Assembly (NCBI RefSeq): GCF_040361335.1
Contig: NZ_APNM01000004.1
Coordinates: forward strand, 174,445 to 238,444
DNA length: 64,000 bases
Direction: 5' to 3'
Source: APNM01 sp040361335
Lineage (GTDB): Bacteria; Pseudomonadota; Gammaproteobacteria; Nevskiales; Salinisphaeraceae
Below, one piece after another: positions 33,778 through 42,976 of this stretch. The stretch's first letter is position 1. Each line of letters begins with the position of its first letter. The notes under the pieces were generated by a model. The model was not told the DNA's origin and searched no databases. It saw only the letters and a program-made list of their open reading frames with translations. The position numbers were made by a program, and so were the translations under genes.

Positions 33778-34918
33778 CGCAGAAGCGCTCGTAGTCGACG
33801 TAGCCGGGGAACTCGCGGCCCGGGGCGCAGTAGGCGCAATCCGGGTCGGGCCGCAGCCGGACCTCGCGCAGGCGGGTGGCGCCGGCATCGAACAGCAGCA
33901 GGCGACCGACCAGCGGCTCGCCGAAGCCCAGGATCAGCTTGAGCGCCTCGTTGGCCTGGAGCAGGCCGATCACGCCCGGCACCACCCCCAGCACGCCCGC
34001 CTCGCTGCAGGGCGGCGCGGTGCCGGGCGCGGGCGGCTCGGGGTGCAGGCAGCGGTAGCAGGGGCGGCCGCCGGCGCCGAACACCGCGACCCGGCCCTCG
34101 AAGCCCTGCACCGCACCGTACACGTTAGGCAGACCCAGGCGCACGCAGGCATCGTTGACCAGGTAGCGGGTGGGGAAATTGTCGCTGCCGTCGACCACGA
34201 TGTCGTAATCGCCCAGCACCGACTCGACGTTGTCCGCGGCCAGCCGAAGGGCATGGGTGCGTACCGCGACCCGGGGGTTGAGCGCCTCCAGGGTGGCGCG
34301 CGCGGAGTCGGTCTTGGACAGGCCCACGCGATCGTCGCGGTGCAGCACCTGGCGCTGGAGGTTGCTGCGGTCGACCCGGTCGTGGTCCACCAGCCCCAGG
34401 GTGCCCACGCCGGCGGCGGCCAGGTACAGGGCCGCGGGCGAGCCGAGGCCGCCGGCCCCGATCAGCAGCACCCGGGCGCGCCCCAGGGCGGCCTGGCCGG
34501 CCTCGCCCACCTCCGGCAGCACGACCTGGCGGGCATAGCGCTGGCTGGCGTCGGGATCGGCGAGCTCGGGCACGGTGTACGGCAGGCCCTCGTCCTTCCA
34601 GCGGTCGAAACCGCCGGCCACGGAGCGCACATCGGTATAGCCCAGCCGCCGCAGGTCGTCGGCCGCCAGCAGCGAGCGGCTGCCGCTGGCGCACATCAGC
34701 AACACCGTGCGCCCGCGCTCGGGCGCGACCTCGGCGATACGCATCTCCAGGTAGCCGCGCCCCAGGGCGTGCGCCGCCTCCGGCGTGCCCTGGGCGATCT
34801 CGTGACGCTCGCGCACGTCGATCAGCACGGCCCCGGCGTCCCGCAGCTCGCGCGCGTCCGCCGGCGCAATCTCGGGGATGTGCTCCCGCAGTTCCTGCAG
34901 ACGTTGCTGGACGGACAT
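33758..34918 (-). CDS. moeB: Rhodanese-MoeB/ThiF fusion (molybdopterin-synthase adenylyltransferase)
   Basis: The 386-residue protein activates MoaD by adenylation. The N-terminal rhodanese (about 15-110) has the active-site Cys in LLMCASGSRS. The E1-like ThiF/MoeB domain (about 125-380) has the nucleotide motif GAGGLGSPAALYLA, the catalytic NLQRQ arginine region, D-x-x-DNFPTRYLVND, and the zinc cysteines CYRC and CAYC. Fused rhodanese could donate sulfur directly. The ATG at 34918 follows GGAGGG; an in-frame ATG at 34954 is an alternative. It is divergent from the ApbC-like gene, 128 bases away. Confidence 0.9.
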   Translation of the reverse strand: MSVQQRLQELREHIPEIAPADARELRDAGAVLIDVRERHEIAQGTPEAAHALGRGYLEMRIAEVAPERGRTVLLMCASGSRSLLAADDLRRLGYTDVRSVAGGFDRWKDEGLPYTVPELADPDASQRYARQVVLPEVGEAGQAALGRARVLLIGAGGLGSPAALYLAAAGVGTLGLVDHDRVDRSNLQRQVLHRDDRVGLSKTDSARATLEALNPRVAVRTHALRLAADNVESVLGDYDIVVDGSDNFPTRYLVNDACVRLGLPNVYGAVQGFEGRVAVFGAGGRPCYRCLHPEPPAPGTAPPCSEAGVLGVVPGVIGLLQANEALKLILGFGEPLVGRLLLFDAGATRLREVRLRPDPDCAYCAPGREFPGYVDYERFCDAVAGT

Positions 34919-35046
34919 TCGGGGGTCGCCCTCCGGGCGTAGGCGGATGGTCATTATCTCACGCGGTTCCGCGGGGCGGCCACTGCCGGCGGGGGCGTAC
35001 AATGGGGCCCGCCGACACCCATACCGACGACGCTGGAACACCGACC

Positions 35047-36135
35047 ATGAGCGACGACACCCCGCGGCAAGAGATCGAGGCGGCCATTGAGGCCCACGAG
35101 GATCCCCTGCTCGGCCCGGTCCTGGCGGAACGCGGCACGCTGCGCGACCTGCGGATCGACGGCGGCCGTGTCGCGGTCGACCTGTCCCTGGGGTTCCCGG
35201 CCGCGCGCTACGGCCGGCGGCTAGCCGACGACCTGACGCGCACGCTGGAGGCCCTGCCCGGCGTCGACCGGGCCGAAGTGAACGTAGCCAGCCGCATCAC
35301 CGCGCACGAAGTCAGCCAGGATGCCTCCCGGCTGAAGTCGGTGAAGAACATCATCGCCGTGTCCTCCGCCAAGGGCGGCGTGGGCAAGTCCACGGTGGCG
35401 GCCAACCTGGCGCTGGCGCTGGCCGCCGAGGGCGCCAGGGTGGGCGTGCTCGACGCCGACATCTACGGTCCCAGCCAGCCGCGCATGCTGGGCATCAGCG
35501 GCAAGCCGGTATCGCATGACGGCGAGACCTTCGAGCCGCTGGAGGGCCACGGCCTGCAGGCGATCTCGATCGGCTTCCTGATCGACCAGGAGCAGCCCAT
35601 GGTCTGGCGCGGGCCGATGGTCACCAAGGCCCTGCAGCAACTGCTCTACGACACCAACTGGGGCGACCTGGACTATCTGATCGTGGACATGCCCCCGGGC
35701 ACCGGCGACATCCAGCTCACCCTGGCGCAGAAGGTGCCGGTGGCCGGCGGCGTGGTCGTGACCACCCCGCAGGACATCGCCACCCTGGACGCCCGCAAGG
35801 GCCTGCAGATGTTCCGCAAGGTCAACATCCCGGTGCTGGGCATCGTCGAGAACATGAGCCTGCACGTGTGCTCGCACTGCGGCCACGAGGAGCACATCTT
35901 CGGCGAGGGCGGCGGCCAGCGGGTGGCCGACGACTACGGGGTGCCGCTGCTGGGGTCGCTGCCGCTGGCCGCGGACATCCGCGAGCACGCCGACGGCGGC
36001 CGTCCGAGCGTGGTCGCCGACCCCGAGGGCGACGCCGCCCGCCGCTACACCGAGATCGCCCTGCGCATGACGGCCACCCTGGCCCGCCGCGGCAAGGACT
36101 ACGCCCGCAAGTTCCCGAAGATCGTGGTGGAGTGA
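35047..36135 (+). CDS. apbC: ApbC/Mrp-type Fe-S carrier P-loop ATPase
   Basis: The 362-residue protein carries or inserts Fe-S clusters. An N-terminal MIP18-like domain (about 1-90) is followed by a Mrp/NBP35 ATPase with the deviant Walker A SSAKGGVGKST, DADIYGPSQPRMLG, DMPPGTGDIQLTL and the cluster-binding pair C-x2-C in HVCSHCGHEEHIFG. It stands among molybdenum-cofactor genes, whose MoaA needs two [4Fe-4S] clusters, but it is also a general housekeeping gene. GGAACA precedes the ATG at 35047. Confidence 0.93.
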   Translation: MSDDTPRQEIEAAIEAHEDPLLGPVLAERGTLRDLRIDGGRVAVDLSLGFPAARYGRRLADDLTRTLEALPGVDRAEVNVASRITAHEVSQDASRLKSVKNIIAVSSAKGGVGKSTVAANLALALAAEGARVGVLDADIYGPSQPRMLGISGKPVSHDGETFEPLEGHGLQAISIGFLIDQEQPMVWRGPMVTKALQQLLYDTNWGDLDYLIVDMPPGTGDIQLTLAQKVPVAGGVVVTTPQDIATLDARKGLQMFRKVNIPVLGIVENMSLHVCSHCGHEEHIFGEGGGQRVADDYGVPLLGSLPLAADIREHADGGRPSVVADPEGDAARRYTEIALRMTATLARRGKDYARKFPKIVVE

Positions 36136-36139
36136 GGGA

Positions 36140-36800
36140 TAATCCACCGATTACACGGATCGCACAGGTTTACAGACAAGCAGGAAGCGTATTAATCCGC
36201 AGATGGACGCCGATTAACGCTGATTTATGCGGAAACAAAAAATCCACGGATTACACCGATTACGCGGATTCAAAGACCAACAGTCTGTGTAATCCGTGTA
36301 ATCGGTGGATGGTTTAACCGTCGCTCAACGACCACGTTCCGCGAAGCGTACTAATCCGCAGATGAACGCCGATTAACGCCGATTCAGAAGCAAGAGCCTT
36401 TTCTCATCTGCGTCCATCGGCGTGTATCTGCGGATCACCTTCTTCGGGCCGTGACGACACCGTCAGGGAACAACATAATCCACGGATTACACCGATTGCG
36501 CCGATTTAAAGACCAACAGTCTGTGCAATCCGTGTAATCGGTGGATTGTTTAACCGTCGTCCGACGACCGGATTCCGCGAAGAGTATTAATCCGCCGATG
36601 GACGCCGATTAACGCAGATTCGGCAAGAACGAATTGCCGGTCTTTTTATCTGCGTTAATCGGCGTTCATCGGCGGATCGCTTTCTTCATGCGGGACTGTG
36701 GCGACATCACCGGAGAGCGAAGCGATCCGCGGATTACACCGATTACACAGACGGGGAATTCAAAAAGGAAATCCGTGTAATCCGTGAAATCGGTGGATTC
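36140..36800. repeat. Array of nested inverted repeats (two families)
   Basis: The 673-base gap between apbC and the moaC fusion holds no gene. It is an alternation of two repeat families. The AATCCACNGATTACACNGAT type occurs at about 36140, 36242, 36478 and 36726, with complements at about 36285, 36524 and 36771. The ATCCGCNGATGNACGCCGAT type occurs at about 36192, 36355 and 36589, with complements at about 36404 and 36647. At least four hairpins, partly nested, can form. Confidence 0.8.
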
Positions 36801-36808
36801 TCGCTCTT

Positions 36809-37681
36809 TCAGCCCGAGCGCATCGCGAAGAGCTGGACCAGCCCCGGCAGCAGGGCCGCGAGGCTGTCGTCGGCGCCGGTGGCGTCGCCCGGCAGGGTGA
36901 CGATCAGGCTCTCGCCGGCCAGGCCGGCCACGCCCTGCGACAGCATCGCCTGCGGTCGGCGGCGTTGGCCGAAAGCGCGGGCGGTCTCCATCAGGCCCGG
37001 CAGCTCGGTGGTCAAAAACGGCGACACCCTGGCGGCGGTCTCGCCCGCCGGACCGGTGCCGCCGACCGTCACGATCAGGCCGGGTCCGCCCGCCAGCCGA
37101 CGCTCCAGCGCCGCCGTCAGCGCCTCGCCCTCGCCGCCCGGCTCGATCCGCTCCAGCGGCCCGAAGCCGGCGGCCGACAGGGCGCCGGCCACGGCGTCCC
37201 CGGCTTCCGCGCCGGGCAGCTCGATCACGGCCGCGGGCACGGGGCTGTCCAGGTGGCGCGGGTATTCCGACTTGCCGCCGGTCTTCTCGTCGAGCTTGAT
37301 CCCGGTCAGCGTCAACTCGGGCGGCTCGGCGTAGGGCTTGAGCATGTCGTAGAGGGTCAAGCCGGCCACCGCGGCCGCGGTCAGGGCCTCCATCTCCACG
37401 CCGGTGGGACCGATGGTCTCGACCTCCGTGCGGATGTCCACTGCCTCCGAGGTCAACTCGAAACGGACATCCGCCCGCTGCAGCGGCAGCGGATGGCACA
37501 GCGGCAGGATCTCGTCGGTGCGCTTGGCGGCCAGGATGCCCGCGATGCGCGCCGTGGCCAGGGGATCGCCCTTCTCGGTCTCGCCCGTGCGCATCAGCTC
37601 CAGGCAGTGCGCCGGCACGTACAGGCGCGCCGACGCACGGGCCGTGCGCAGGGTCTCGGGTTTGCCGCCGACGTCCTTCAC
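36809..37681 (-). CDS. moaCB: Bifunctional MoaC-MoaB/MogA fusion
   Basis: The 290-residue protein joins two steps of the molybdenum-cofactor pathway. Residues about 1-145 are MoaC (cyclic pyranopterin monophosphate synthase), with ILPLCHPLPLQRADV and VEMEALTAAAVAGLTLYDM and the active-site Lys region TGIKLDEKTGGKS. Residues about 150-290 are a MoaB/MogA-type domain with VTVGGTGPAGETAARV. The start is GTG 37681, seven bases after the moaE stop; no ATG fits, and this start already lies at the conserved KDVGGKPETLRTARA segment. Fusions of this kind are known (MoaCB). No separate mogA is in the window. Confidence 0.9.
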   Translation of the reverse strand: MKDVGGKPETLRTARASARLYVPAHCLELMRTGETEKGDPLATARIAGILAAKRTDEILPLCHPLPLQRADVRFELTSEAVDIRTEVETIGPTGVEMEALTAAAVAGLTLYDMLKPYAEPPELTLTGIKLDEKTGGKSEYPRHLDSPVPAAVIELPGAEAGDAVAGALSAAGFGPLERIEPGGEGEALTAALERRLAGGPGLIVTVGGTGPAGETAARVSPFLTTELPGLMETARAFGQRRRPQAMLSQGVAGLAGESLIVTLPGDATGADDSLAALLPGLVQLFAMRSG

Positions 37682-37688
37682 TGTGGGA

Positions 37689-38129
37689 TCAAGACTCAGG
37701 TTCCTGATGGGATACCAGGCTGCACCCCTCGAGGTAGGCGTCGCTGCCGTCGGTGTAGCGCTCGTGCTTCCAGACGGCGACCCGGTGCTTGAGGGCTTCG
37801 ATGGCGTGGCGGGCGGCGTCGAATGACTCGCCCCGGTGTATGCCCCGGACCACGGCGTAGACGCTCACGTCGCCCACGGCCAGGTCGCCCACCCGGTGCA
37901 CCAGGCGGCACTGGCGCACGTCGAAGCGCTCGACGGTCTCGGCCTCGATCTCCGCCAGGGTCTTCTCCGCCAGGGGGCCGTGCGCGCTGTACTCGATGCC
38001 GGCGACCTCGCGCTCGTGGTTGTGGCGGCGCACCGTGCCGCCGAACACCACCAGCGCGCCGCATTCGTCGTCGGCGGTGGCCGCCAGCAGGGCGTCCAGG
38101 TCCAGGGGTCGGTCGCTGATCTCGGGCAT
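37689..38129 (-). CDS. moaE: Molybdopterin synthase catalytic subunit MoaE
   Basis: The 146-residue large subunit of molybdopterin synthase transfers two sulfurs from MoaD to precursor Z. Conserved features are GALVVFGGTVRRHN, GIEYSAHGPLAEKTL, HRVGDLAVGDVSV and the lysines K114 and K121, matching E. coli K119 and K126. Its MoaD partner is 4.5 kb away on the same strand. It is followed, after seven bases, by the MoaC-MogA fusion and is preceded by a 40-base gap and an alpha/beta hydrolase gene. Confidence 0.94.
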   Translation of the reverse strand: MPEISDRPLDLDALLAATADDECGALVVFGGTVRRHNHEREVAGIEYSAHGPLAEKTLAEIEAETVERFDVRQCRLVHRVGDLAVGDVSVYAVVRGIHRGESFDAARHAIEALKHRVAVWKHERYTDGSDAYLEGCSLVSHQEPES

Positions 38130-38169
38130 GGCCCGACAAGCCTAATACCCGCTTCGCGGGGCGTCCATA

Positions 38170-39039
38170 TCAGGCCAGAAAATCGAGGGCCAGACGCGTG
38201 AACTGCGCCGGTACCTCGCGGTGCATGAAATGCCCGGCGTCCAGATAGACCAACCGGCAATCGCCGGTGAAACAGTCCTCCGTGCCGGCGAACATCTCCG
38301 ATCCGATGCAGCCGTCCGCCGTGCCGGACACCACCAGCGCCGGTGTCTCCATGCGGCCGAGTGCGCGCCGCCGGTCCTGGCGCCGCCGCGGGCTCAGGAT
38401 GGCCGCCGGCAGCGACCGGTAGTAGCGCAGGGCCGCCCGCCGCGAGGGGGCGTGCGACAGGATCGCCTTGACCGGGGCGATGTCGTCGGCGTCGAAGTGC
38501 CAGCCCGGCGACCAGTCGCGCCACAGGCGCTCCACCAGGGCGCAGTCGTCGCGGGCCAGCCGGGCCTCGGACAGCCACGGCAACTGGAAGAAGCCGATAT
38601 ACCAGGAGCGGCGGATCTGGGCCGGGTTCATGTTCAGCAGGAAACGCCGCAGCGGCGGCAGGCCGGCGGCCATCAGACGCTCGACGCGGTCCGGCGCGAA
38701 CGCCGCGGCGGCGTAGGCGGCCGCCGCGCCCCAGTCGTGCCCGATCAGCCGGAAGCGTCGGGCCCGCAAGGCATCCGCCAGACCCAGCACGTCACGGCCC
38801 AGGGTCGCGGGCGAATAGTCGCCGCGCGCCGGAACCTGGGTGGGCGCGTAGCCGCGCATGAAGGGCGCCACCGCGCGGTAACCCGCGTCCGCCAGCCGCG
38901 GCAGCAACTCGTCGTAGGTATGGGCGGAATCGGGGAAACCGTGCAGGCACAGCACCAGCGGTCCCTCGCCGCAGGCGCGGGCGGTGAAGCGCAGGCCGTT
39001 GCCGGACAGGCGCAGGGTCTGGATGTCATGCGTCGCCAT
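38170..39039 (-). CDS. Alpha/beta hydrolase, epoxide-hydrolase/dehalogenase type
   Basis: The 289-residue hydrolase has an HGFPDS oxyanion motif and a nucleophile elbow GHDWGAA, in which the nucleophile is Asp, as in epoxide hydrolases and haloalkane or haloacetate dehalogenases, not Ser. The catalytic His lies in DAGHFMHRE. A cap domain with aromatic residues (WYIGFFQLPWLSEARL) is between them. The ATG at 39039 follows GGGAG and overlaps the end of rmuC by 14 bases. Substrate unknown. Confidence 0.85.
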   Translation of the reverse strand: MATHDIQTLRLSGNGLRFTARACGEGPLVLCLHGFPDSAHTYDELLPRLADAGYRAVAPFMRGYAPTQVPARGDYSPATLGRDVLGLADALRARRFRLIGHDWGAAAAYAAAAFAPDRVERLMAAGLPPLRRFLLNMNPAQIRRSWYIGFFQLPWLSEARLARDDCALVERLWRDWSPGWHFDADDIAPVKAILSHAPSRRAALRYYRSLPAAILSPRRRQDRRRALGRMETPALVVSGTADGCIGSEMFAGTEDCFTGDCRLVYLDAGHFMHREVPAQFTRLALDFLA

Positions 39040-40378
39040 CGTCTCCCGTCTCCTCGTCGTTGTCGGCGGCATCCTCGCCGGCGCCGATCGCCGCGGCCGT
39101 GCGCCAGTCGCGGCCGATGCGCTTGCCCGCCGAGGCGCCCAGACCCTTGAGCTTCTCCGCCCGGTTGACCAGGTTGCCGCGGCCCGAGACCAGTTTCTTC
39201 CGCGCCTCGTCGTAGGCGCCCGTGGCGCTCTTGAGACCCCGCTCCAGCTTGTCCATGTCGTCCAGGAACGACTTGAACTTGTCGTACATCTGCCCGGCCC
39301 GGCGGGCGATCTCGGCGGCGTTCTCCTCCTGGCTCTGCAGCCGCCAGAGGTTGGCGATCGCGCGCAGCATGGGCATCAGCGTGGTCGGCGACACGATCGC
39401 GATGTTGGACTCCAGGGCGTGGCGCTGCAGGGAGAAATCGCCGCGCAGGGCTTCCACGTAGGCCGCCTCGGACGGCACGAACATGAACACGTAGTCCAGC
39501 GTCGCCACCTCCGGCAACGCGTGGTAATCCTTGTCGGAGAGCTGCTTGAGATGGCGGCGCACGGACTCCAGGTGCTCCTTGAGCGCGGCCTGGCGGCCGC
39601 CCTCGTCCTCGGCCTCCTGCAGGCGCAGGTAGGCGGTGAGCGAGACCTTGGAATCCACCACGATGCTGCGTTCCTCGGGCAGGTGGATCACGGCGTCCGG
39701 CACCCGCCGGCCGCCGTCCTCGCCCGAGGCCGAGAACTGGGTGTCGTAGTGCTGGCCCTTGAGCAGCCCCGAGCGCTCCAACACCGTCTCCAGGATCATC
39801 TCGCCCCAGTTGCCCTGGGTCTTGGACTCGCCCTTCAGGGCCTTGGTCAGGTTGACCGCGTCGTCCGCGATCTGCCGGTTGAGCTCTTCGAGCTGGCGCA
39901 CCTGCTGGGCCAGGGCCGAGCGTTCCTTGCCTTCCTTCTCGTAGGCCTCGCGCACCTGCTTCTCGAAGTTGCCGATCTTGTCGCCGAGCGGCTTCAGCAA
40001 CTGCTCCAGGCTGCTCTTGTTCTGTTCGGTGAAGCGCTTGCTCTTCTCTTCCAGGATGTCCTGGGACAGCGCCTTGAACTGGTGGGTCAAGTCCTCGCGC
40101 GCCCGGGTCAGAAGCTGGAGCTTTTCCTCGGCCTGCTTGCGCTCGGCCGCCAGGCGCTCCTCCAGGCGGGCGTTCTCGGTGCGCAGCGCATCGCGCTCGG
40201 CCGCCACGGCCTCGGCCCGCTCGCCGACCGCCGTCGCCTCGCGCTCGGCGGCCGCGAGCCTGGCCGCCAGGTCGGCGCGCGCGGGCCGCGCCCAGACCCA
40301 GGCGCCCGCGGCGCCCAGCGCCGCGGCGATCGCCAAGGCCAGCCAGAAAAGGGGATGCAGCAGGAGGTCCGGGCTCAA
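39026..40378 (-). CDS. rmuC: DNA recombination protein RmuC
   Basis: The 450-residue protein limits inversions and has an N-terminal membrane anchor (about 10-28), a long coiled coil (about 30-180) and a conserved endonuclease-like domain (about 180-385) with KTQGNWGEMILETVLERSG, PDAVIHLPEERSIVVDSKVSL and FVPSEAAYVEAL. The start is taken as TTG 40378, with AAGG about ten bases upstream, since no ATG lies before the anchor. The C-terminal tail is acidic. Confidence 0.93.
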   Translation of the reverse strand: MSPDLLLHPLFWLALAIAAALGAAGAWVWARPARADLAARLAAAEREATAVGERAEAVAAERDALRTENARLEERLAAERKQAEEKLQLLTRAREDLTHQFKALSQDILEEKSKRFTEQNKSSLEQLLKPLGDKIGNFEKQVREAYEKEGKERSALAQQVRQLEELNRQIADDAVNLTKALKGESKTQGNWGEMILETVLERSGLLKGQHYDTQFSASGEDGGRRVPDAVIHLPEERSIVVDSKVSLTAYLRLQEAEDEGGRQAALKEHLESVRRHLKQLSDKDYHALPEVATLDYVFMFVPSEAAYVEALRGDFSLQRHALESNIAIVSPTTLMPMLRAIANLWRLQSQEENAAEIARRAGQMYDKFKSFLDDMDKLERGLKSATGAYDEARKKLVSGRGNLVNRAEKLKGLGASAGKRIGRDWRTAAAIGAGEDAADNDEETGDDGDA

Positions 40379-40574
40379 TTCGCGCCTTCGGGTTCGGCAA
40401 ACCTCCTACTATAAGGGGATAGGGTGATGGCGCGAAGCCCAGGGCGATCGGCGCGCCATAGGCCGATGCCGGAAAAGGACTATCCTGTCATCTTTCAGCA
40501 CGCCGAGCCCGGTGCAGATCCGGTCCCGGCTTCGCCCACCAAGCACTTGCATGCTTGATCGGCGCGGGACATGA

Positions 40575-41282
40575 AACCACAGAGGCGCACGGAGGCGCGC
40601 AGAGGTTCTTGCTGGCCGCTTGCCGAGGCGCTTCCCGGAAGAAAGAATCCGCAGATGACGCCGATGTACGCGGATTAAAGAACAACCCAACCAATCTGCG
40701 TCAATCGGCGTCCATCCGCGGATAAAACAAATGCCTTGGCTCGGCACGGCATCGACCGCGCAGCGCTCCGACGACCGAAACGCCGAGCCAGAACCGGACC
40801 TTGGCGGGTGGTTCCCGGAAGAAACGATCCGCAGATGACGCAGATATACGCAGATTAAAGAGCGTCTCCAACCAATCTGCGTTAATCGGCGTCCATCCGC
40901 GGATAAAACAAATGCCTTGGCTCGGCACGGCGCCAACCGCGCAGCGCCCCGGCGACCGAATTGCCGGATTGGCAACAGACCTTGGCGGGTGGTTCCTGAA
41001 AGAAATAATCCGCAGATTACGCAGATATACGCAGATTAAAGAGCGTCTCCAACCAATCTGCGTTAATCGGCGTCCATCTGCGGATAAAAACAAATGCCTT
41101 GACTCGGCACGGCACCGACCGCGCAGCACCCCGGCGACCAAATTGCCGGGTTGGCAACGGACCTTGGCGGGCTATCCGCCTCTTCCGCTTGAAACCCGTG
41201 ATCGTGTCCGGGGCAGGCTTCTTTACGGCTTCCGGGACAACAATCAGTTTCCTCTGCGTTCCTCTGTGCGCCTCTGTGGTTA
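40575..41282. repeat. Composite repeat island bracketed by AACCACAGAGG arms
   Basis: The 1031-base gap between rmuC and the next gene contains no gene I can support. Arms 40575-40605 (AACCACAGAGGCGCACGGAG and on) and 41251-41282 (ends CGCCTCTGTGGTTA) are complementary over most of their length and enclose three tandem units described separately. Frames open across this block only because the repeats are GC-rich and periodic. Confidence 0.75.
40619..41160. repeat. Three tandem direct repeats of about 180 bp
   Basis: Unit boundaries fall at about 40619, 40799, 40979 and 41160. The second and third begin ACCTTGGCGGGTGGTTCC; every unit has an ATCCGCAGAT arm, a complementary AATCTGCGT arm ending ATCTGCGGATAAA, then CAAATGCCTTG(G/A)CTCGGCACGGC and CGCGCAGC. 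Units two and three are almost identical; the first is more diverged. Each unit can form its own hairpin. Confidence 0.78.
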
Positions 41283-41409
41283 ATTTTCTGGCTGGCTATT
41301 TGCCGAGACGCTTTCCGCCGTCGTGATATTCGACAGGGAGATGCCGGAAACGCTTCGCTTATCCCGGCCTACGATCTGCCTTTGCTCGCCACGTTTTGTA
41401 AACACCCTC

Positions 41410-41907
41410 CTAGACGCGCGCGGTGGCGCTCTCCACACGCGGCCCGCGCAGACGCAGGCCCAGCTCCTCCAGAATGAACAGCGGACCGATCAGGAAGAAC
41501 ACCATGTCGTCGGTGAACGACGGCTTGGCGCCCTCGATCTCGTGACCCACGATCTGGGCCGCCCAGGCCGCCACCCAGATACCGGCAGCCACCGCCCAGA
41601 GCGGCGCCGGCGAGACGTCCACCGCCCAGACCGCGGCGATGGCGACCGCGAAGAAGCACACCATGGCGATCAGCGGCCGGATGCCGAGACGGGCATAGAA
41701 GATCAGGGTAAGGGCCGCGCCGACGGTGCCGGCGTTCAGCCAGCGCCCGACCTCGCCGCCGAGCCCGAACAGCGCCGGCCCCGCCAGCCAGCCCAGGCCG
41801 ATGGTGCTGGCGACGATGAACGGCACACAGATCATGTGGATACGCCGGTTGGTGGCGTTTTGGTGGGTCTTGCGGTATTCCCGCATCAGCTCGGTCAGGT
41901 CGCGCAT
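41410..41907 (-). CDS. Mpo1-like (DUF962) membrane protein
   Basis: The 165-residue protein has four predicted membrane helices and the DUF962 pattern: YRKTHQNATNRRIHMICVP near the N-terminus and AWAAQIVGHEIEGAKPSF, whose histidines are the likely metal ligands. Yeast Mpo1, the founding member, is a dioxygenase that shortens 2-hydroxy fatty acids in an Fe2+-dependent way. Bacterial members are little studied. The start at ATG 41907 was chosen over a long open extension. It is divergent from an AraC-family gene 80 bases away. Confidence 0.85.
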   Translation of the reverse strand: MRDLTELMREYRKTHQNATNRRIHMICVPFIVASTIGLGWLAGPALFGLGGEVGRWLNAGTVGAALTLIFYARLGIRPLIAMVCFFAVAIAAVWAVDVSPAPLWAVAAGIWVAAWAAQIVGHEIEGAKPSFTDDMVFFLIGPLFILEELGLRLRGPRVESATARV

Positions 41908-41987
41908 GTCTCGTGTCTCCTCTTGAAGCCGATGCCATGGCATTCTGCGCCTATTGCGAACACGAATCTTGTACGAATCTATTGCGC

Positions 41988-42770
41988 ATGAACGACCCGC
42001 CCCGCAGCCAGGCCTATCTCTGGGACGGACTCTTGCTGTACGCCACGCCGTCGTTGCGCAACGGCAAGCACCGCCATCACCCGGCCTCGCTGCACATCGC
42101 CGTGGACGGCCCCTTCCGCCTCGACGTGGACGGCGTGGGGCCACGCGACTACCGGCTCGCCCTGATCGCGCCCAACGCCCGTTCGGCGGTGGATACGGGC
42201 GGCCGGCCCCTGGTGGATATCCTGATCGACCCCGAAAGCGCGGCCTTCGCCTGCCTGCGGCCGCTGCTCGGGGACGCGCCGGTGATCGCCCCGCCCCGCG
42301 AGCGCCTGACCGGGTTCGAGCCGGACCTGCGTGCGATGCTCGCGGGCACCCTGGACTGCGGCACGGCCTTCGCGCGGGTCGAGGCGATCCTGGCGGCGCT
42401 GTGCGACTACCGGCCGCGGCCGCCGGCCCTGGACCCGCGGATACGGACGGTCCTGTCGCACCTGGAGGACCGCCTGGCGGAGCCGCCGCCGGTGGCCGAG
42501 CTGGCCGCGGTGGCGGGCGTGTCCGAATCCCGCTTCATGGCCCTGTTCAAGGCCCAGCTCGGTCTGCCGGTCCGCCAGTACCTGCTATGGCGGCGGCTGC
42601 GGCAGGCGGCCGCGCTCTGGGACGAGGGCCGCTCCCTGAGCGACCTGGCGGTGACCGCCGGCTTCTACGACCAGGCCCATTTCACCCGCACCGTGAAACG
42701 CATGCTGGATATCGCGCCGTCCCTACTGGCGGATCCGGGACGCACGGTGGTGCACAACTGCCTGGCGTGA
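41988..42770 (+). CDS. AraC-family transcription regulator
   Basis: The 260-residue protein has a cupin-like N-terminal sensory part (about 10-140) and a C-terminal double helix-turn-helix (about 160-250) with VAELAAVAGVSESRFMALFKAQ and DLAVTAGFYDQAHFTRTVKR, the AraC signature. It starts 80 bases from the divergent Mpo1-like gene, which is its most likely target by position. No strong ribosome site precedes ATG 41988. Ligand unknown. Confidence 0.85.
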   Translation: MNDPPRSQAYLWDGLLLYATPSLRNGKHRHHPASLHIAVDGPFRLDVDGVGPRDYRLALIAPNARSAVDTGGRPLVDILIDPESAAFACLRPLLGDAPVIAPPRERLTGFEPDLRAMLAGTLDCGTAFARVEAILAALCDYRPRPPALDPRIRTVLSHLEDRLAEPPPVAELAAVAGVSESRFMALFKAQLGLPVRQYLLWRRLRQAAALWDEGRSLSDLAVTAGFYDQAHFTRTVKRMLDIAPSLLADPGRTVVHNCLA

Positions 42771-42784
42771 GCGAAGGGACGGGG

Positions 42785-42933
42785 CAACCCTCACTCGCCC
42801 CCTCCCCCGAGCATGGCAAAGACCTCCTTCCCCCTCTCCCAAGCATGGGAGAGGGCCGGGGTGAGGGTTGGGGAACAACCCTTGACGAATGGTCCGGCCC
42901 CTCATCCGAACCTTCTCCCCCGAGGGGAGAAGG
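42785..42933. repeat. Composite hairpin block between convergent genes
   Basis: Perfect inverted arms CAACCCTCAC (42785-42794) and GTGAGGGTTG (42861-42870) flank a CCCTCTCCC...GGGAGAGGG stem; then CCTTCTCCCC (42911-42920) pairs with GGGGAGAAGG (42924-42933) across a three-base loop. This GGGTGAGGG-type element is widespread in proteobacteria. It lies between an AraC gene and the convergent PQQ dehydrogenase and may end both transcripts. Confidence 0.65.
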
Positions 42934-42976
42934 CTTACATGGATCGCTGCCCACGACAGAAGGCTGCCTCGGCCCG

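Noticed and set aside
40619..41160. Possible CRISPR-like array
   Set aside because: The units are about 180 bp with internal inverted repeats and no 25-40 bp repeat/spacer alternation; no cas gene is near.
40409..41283. Open frames within the repeat island after rmuC
   Set aside because: They consist of repeated translated hairpin arms and have no start context or family signature.
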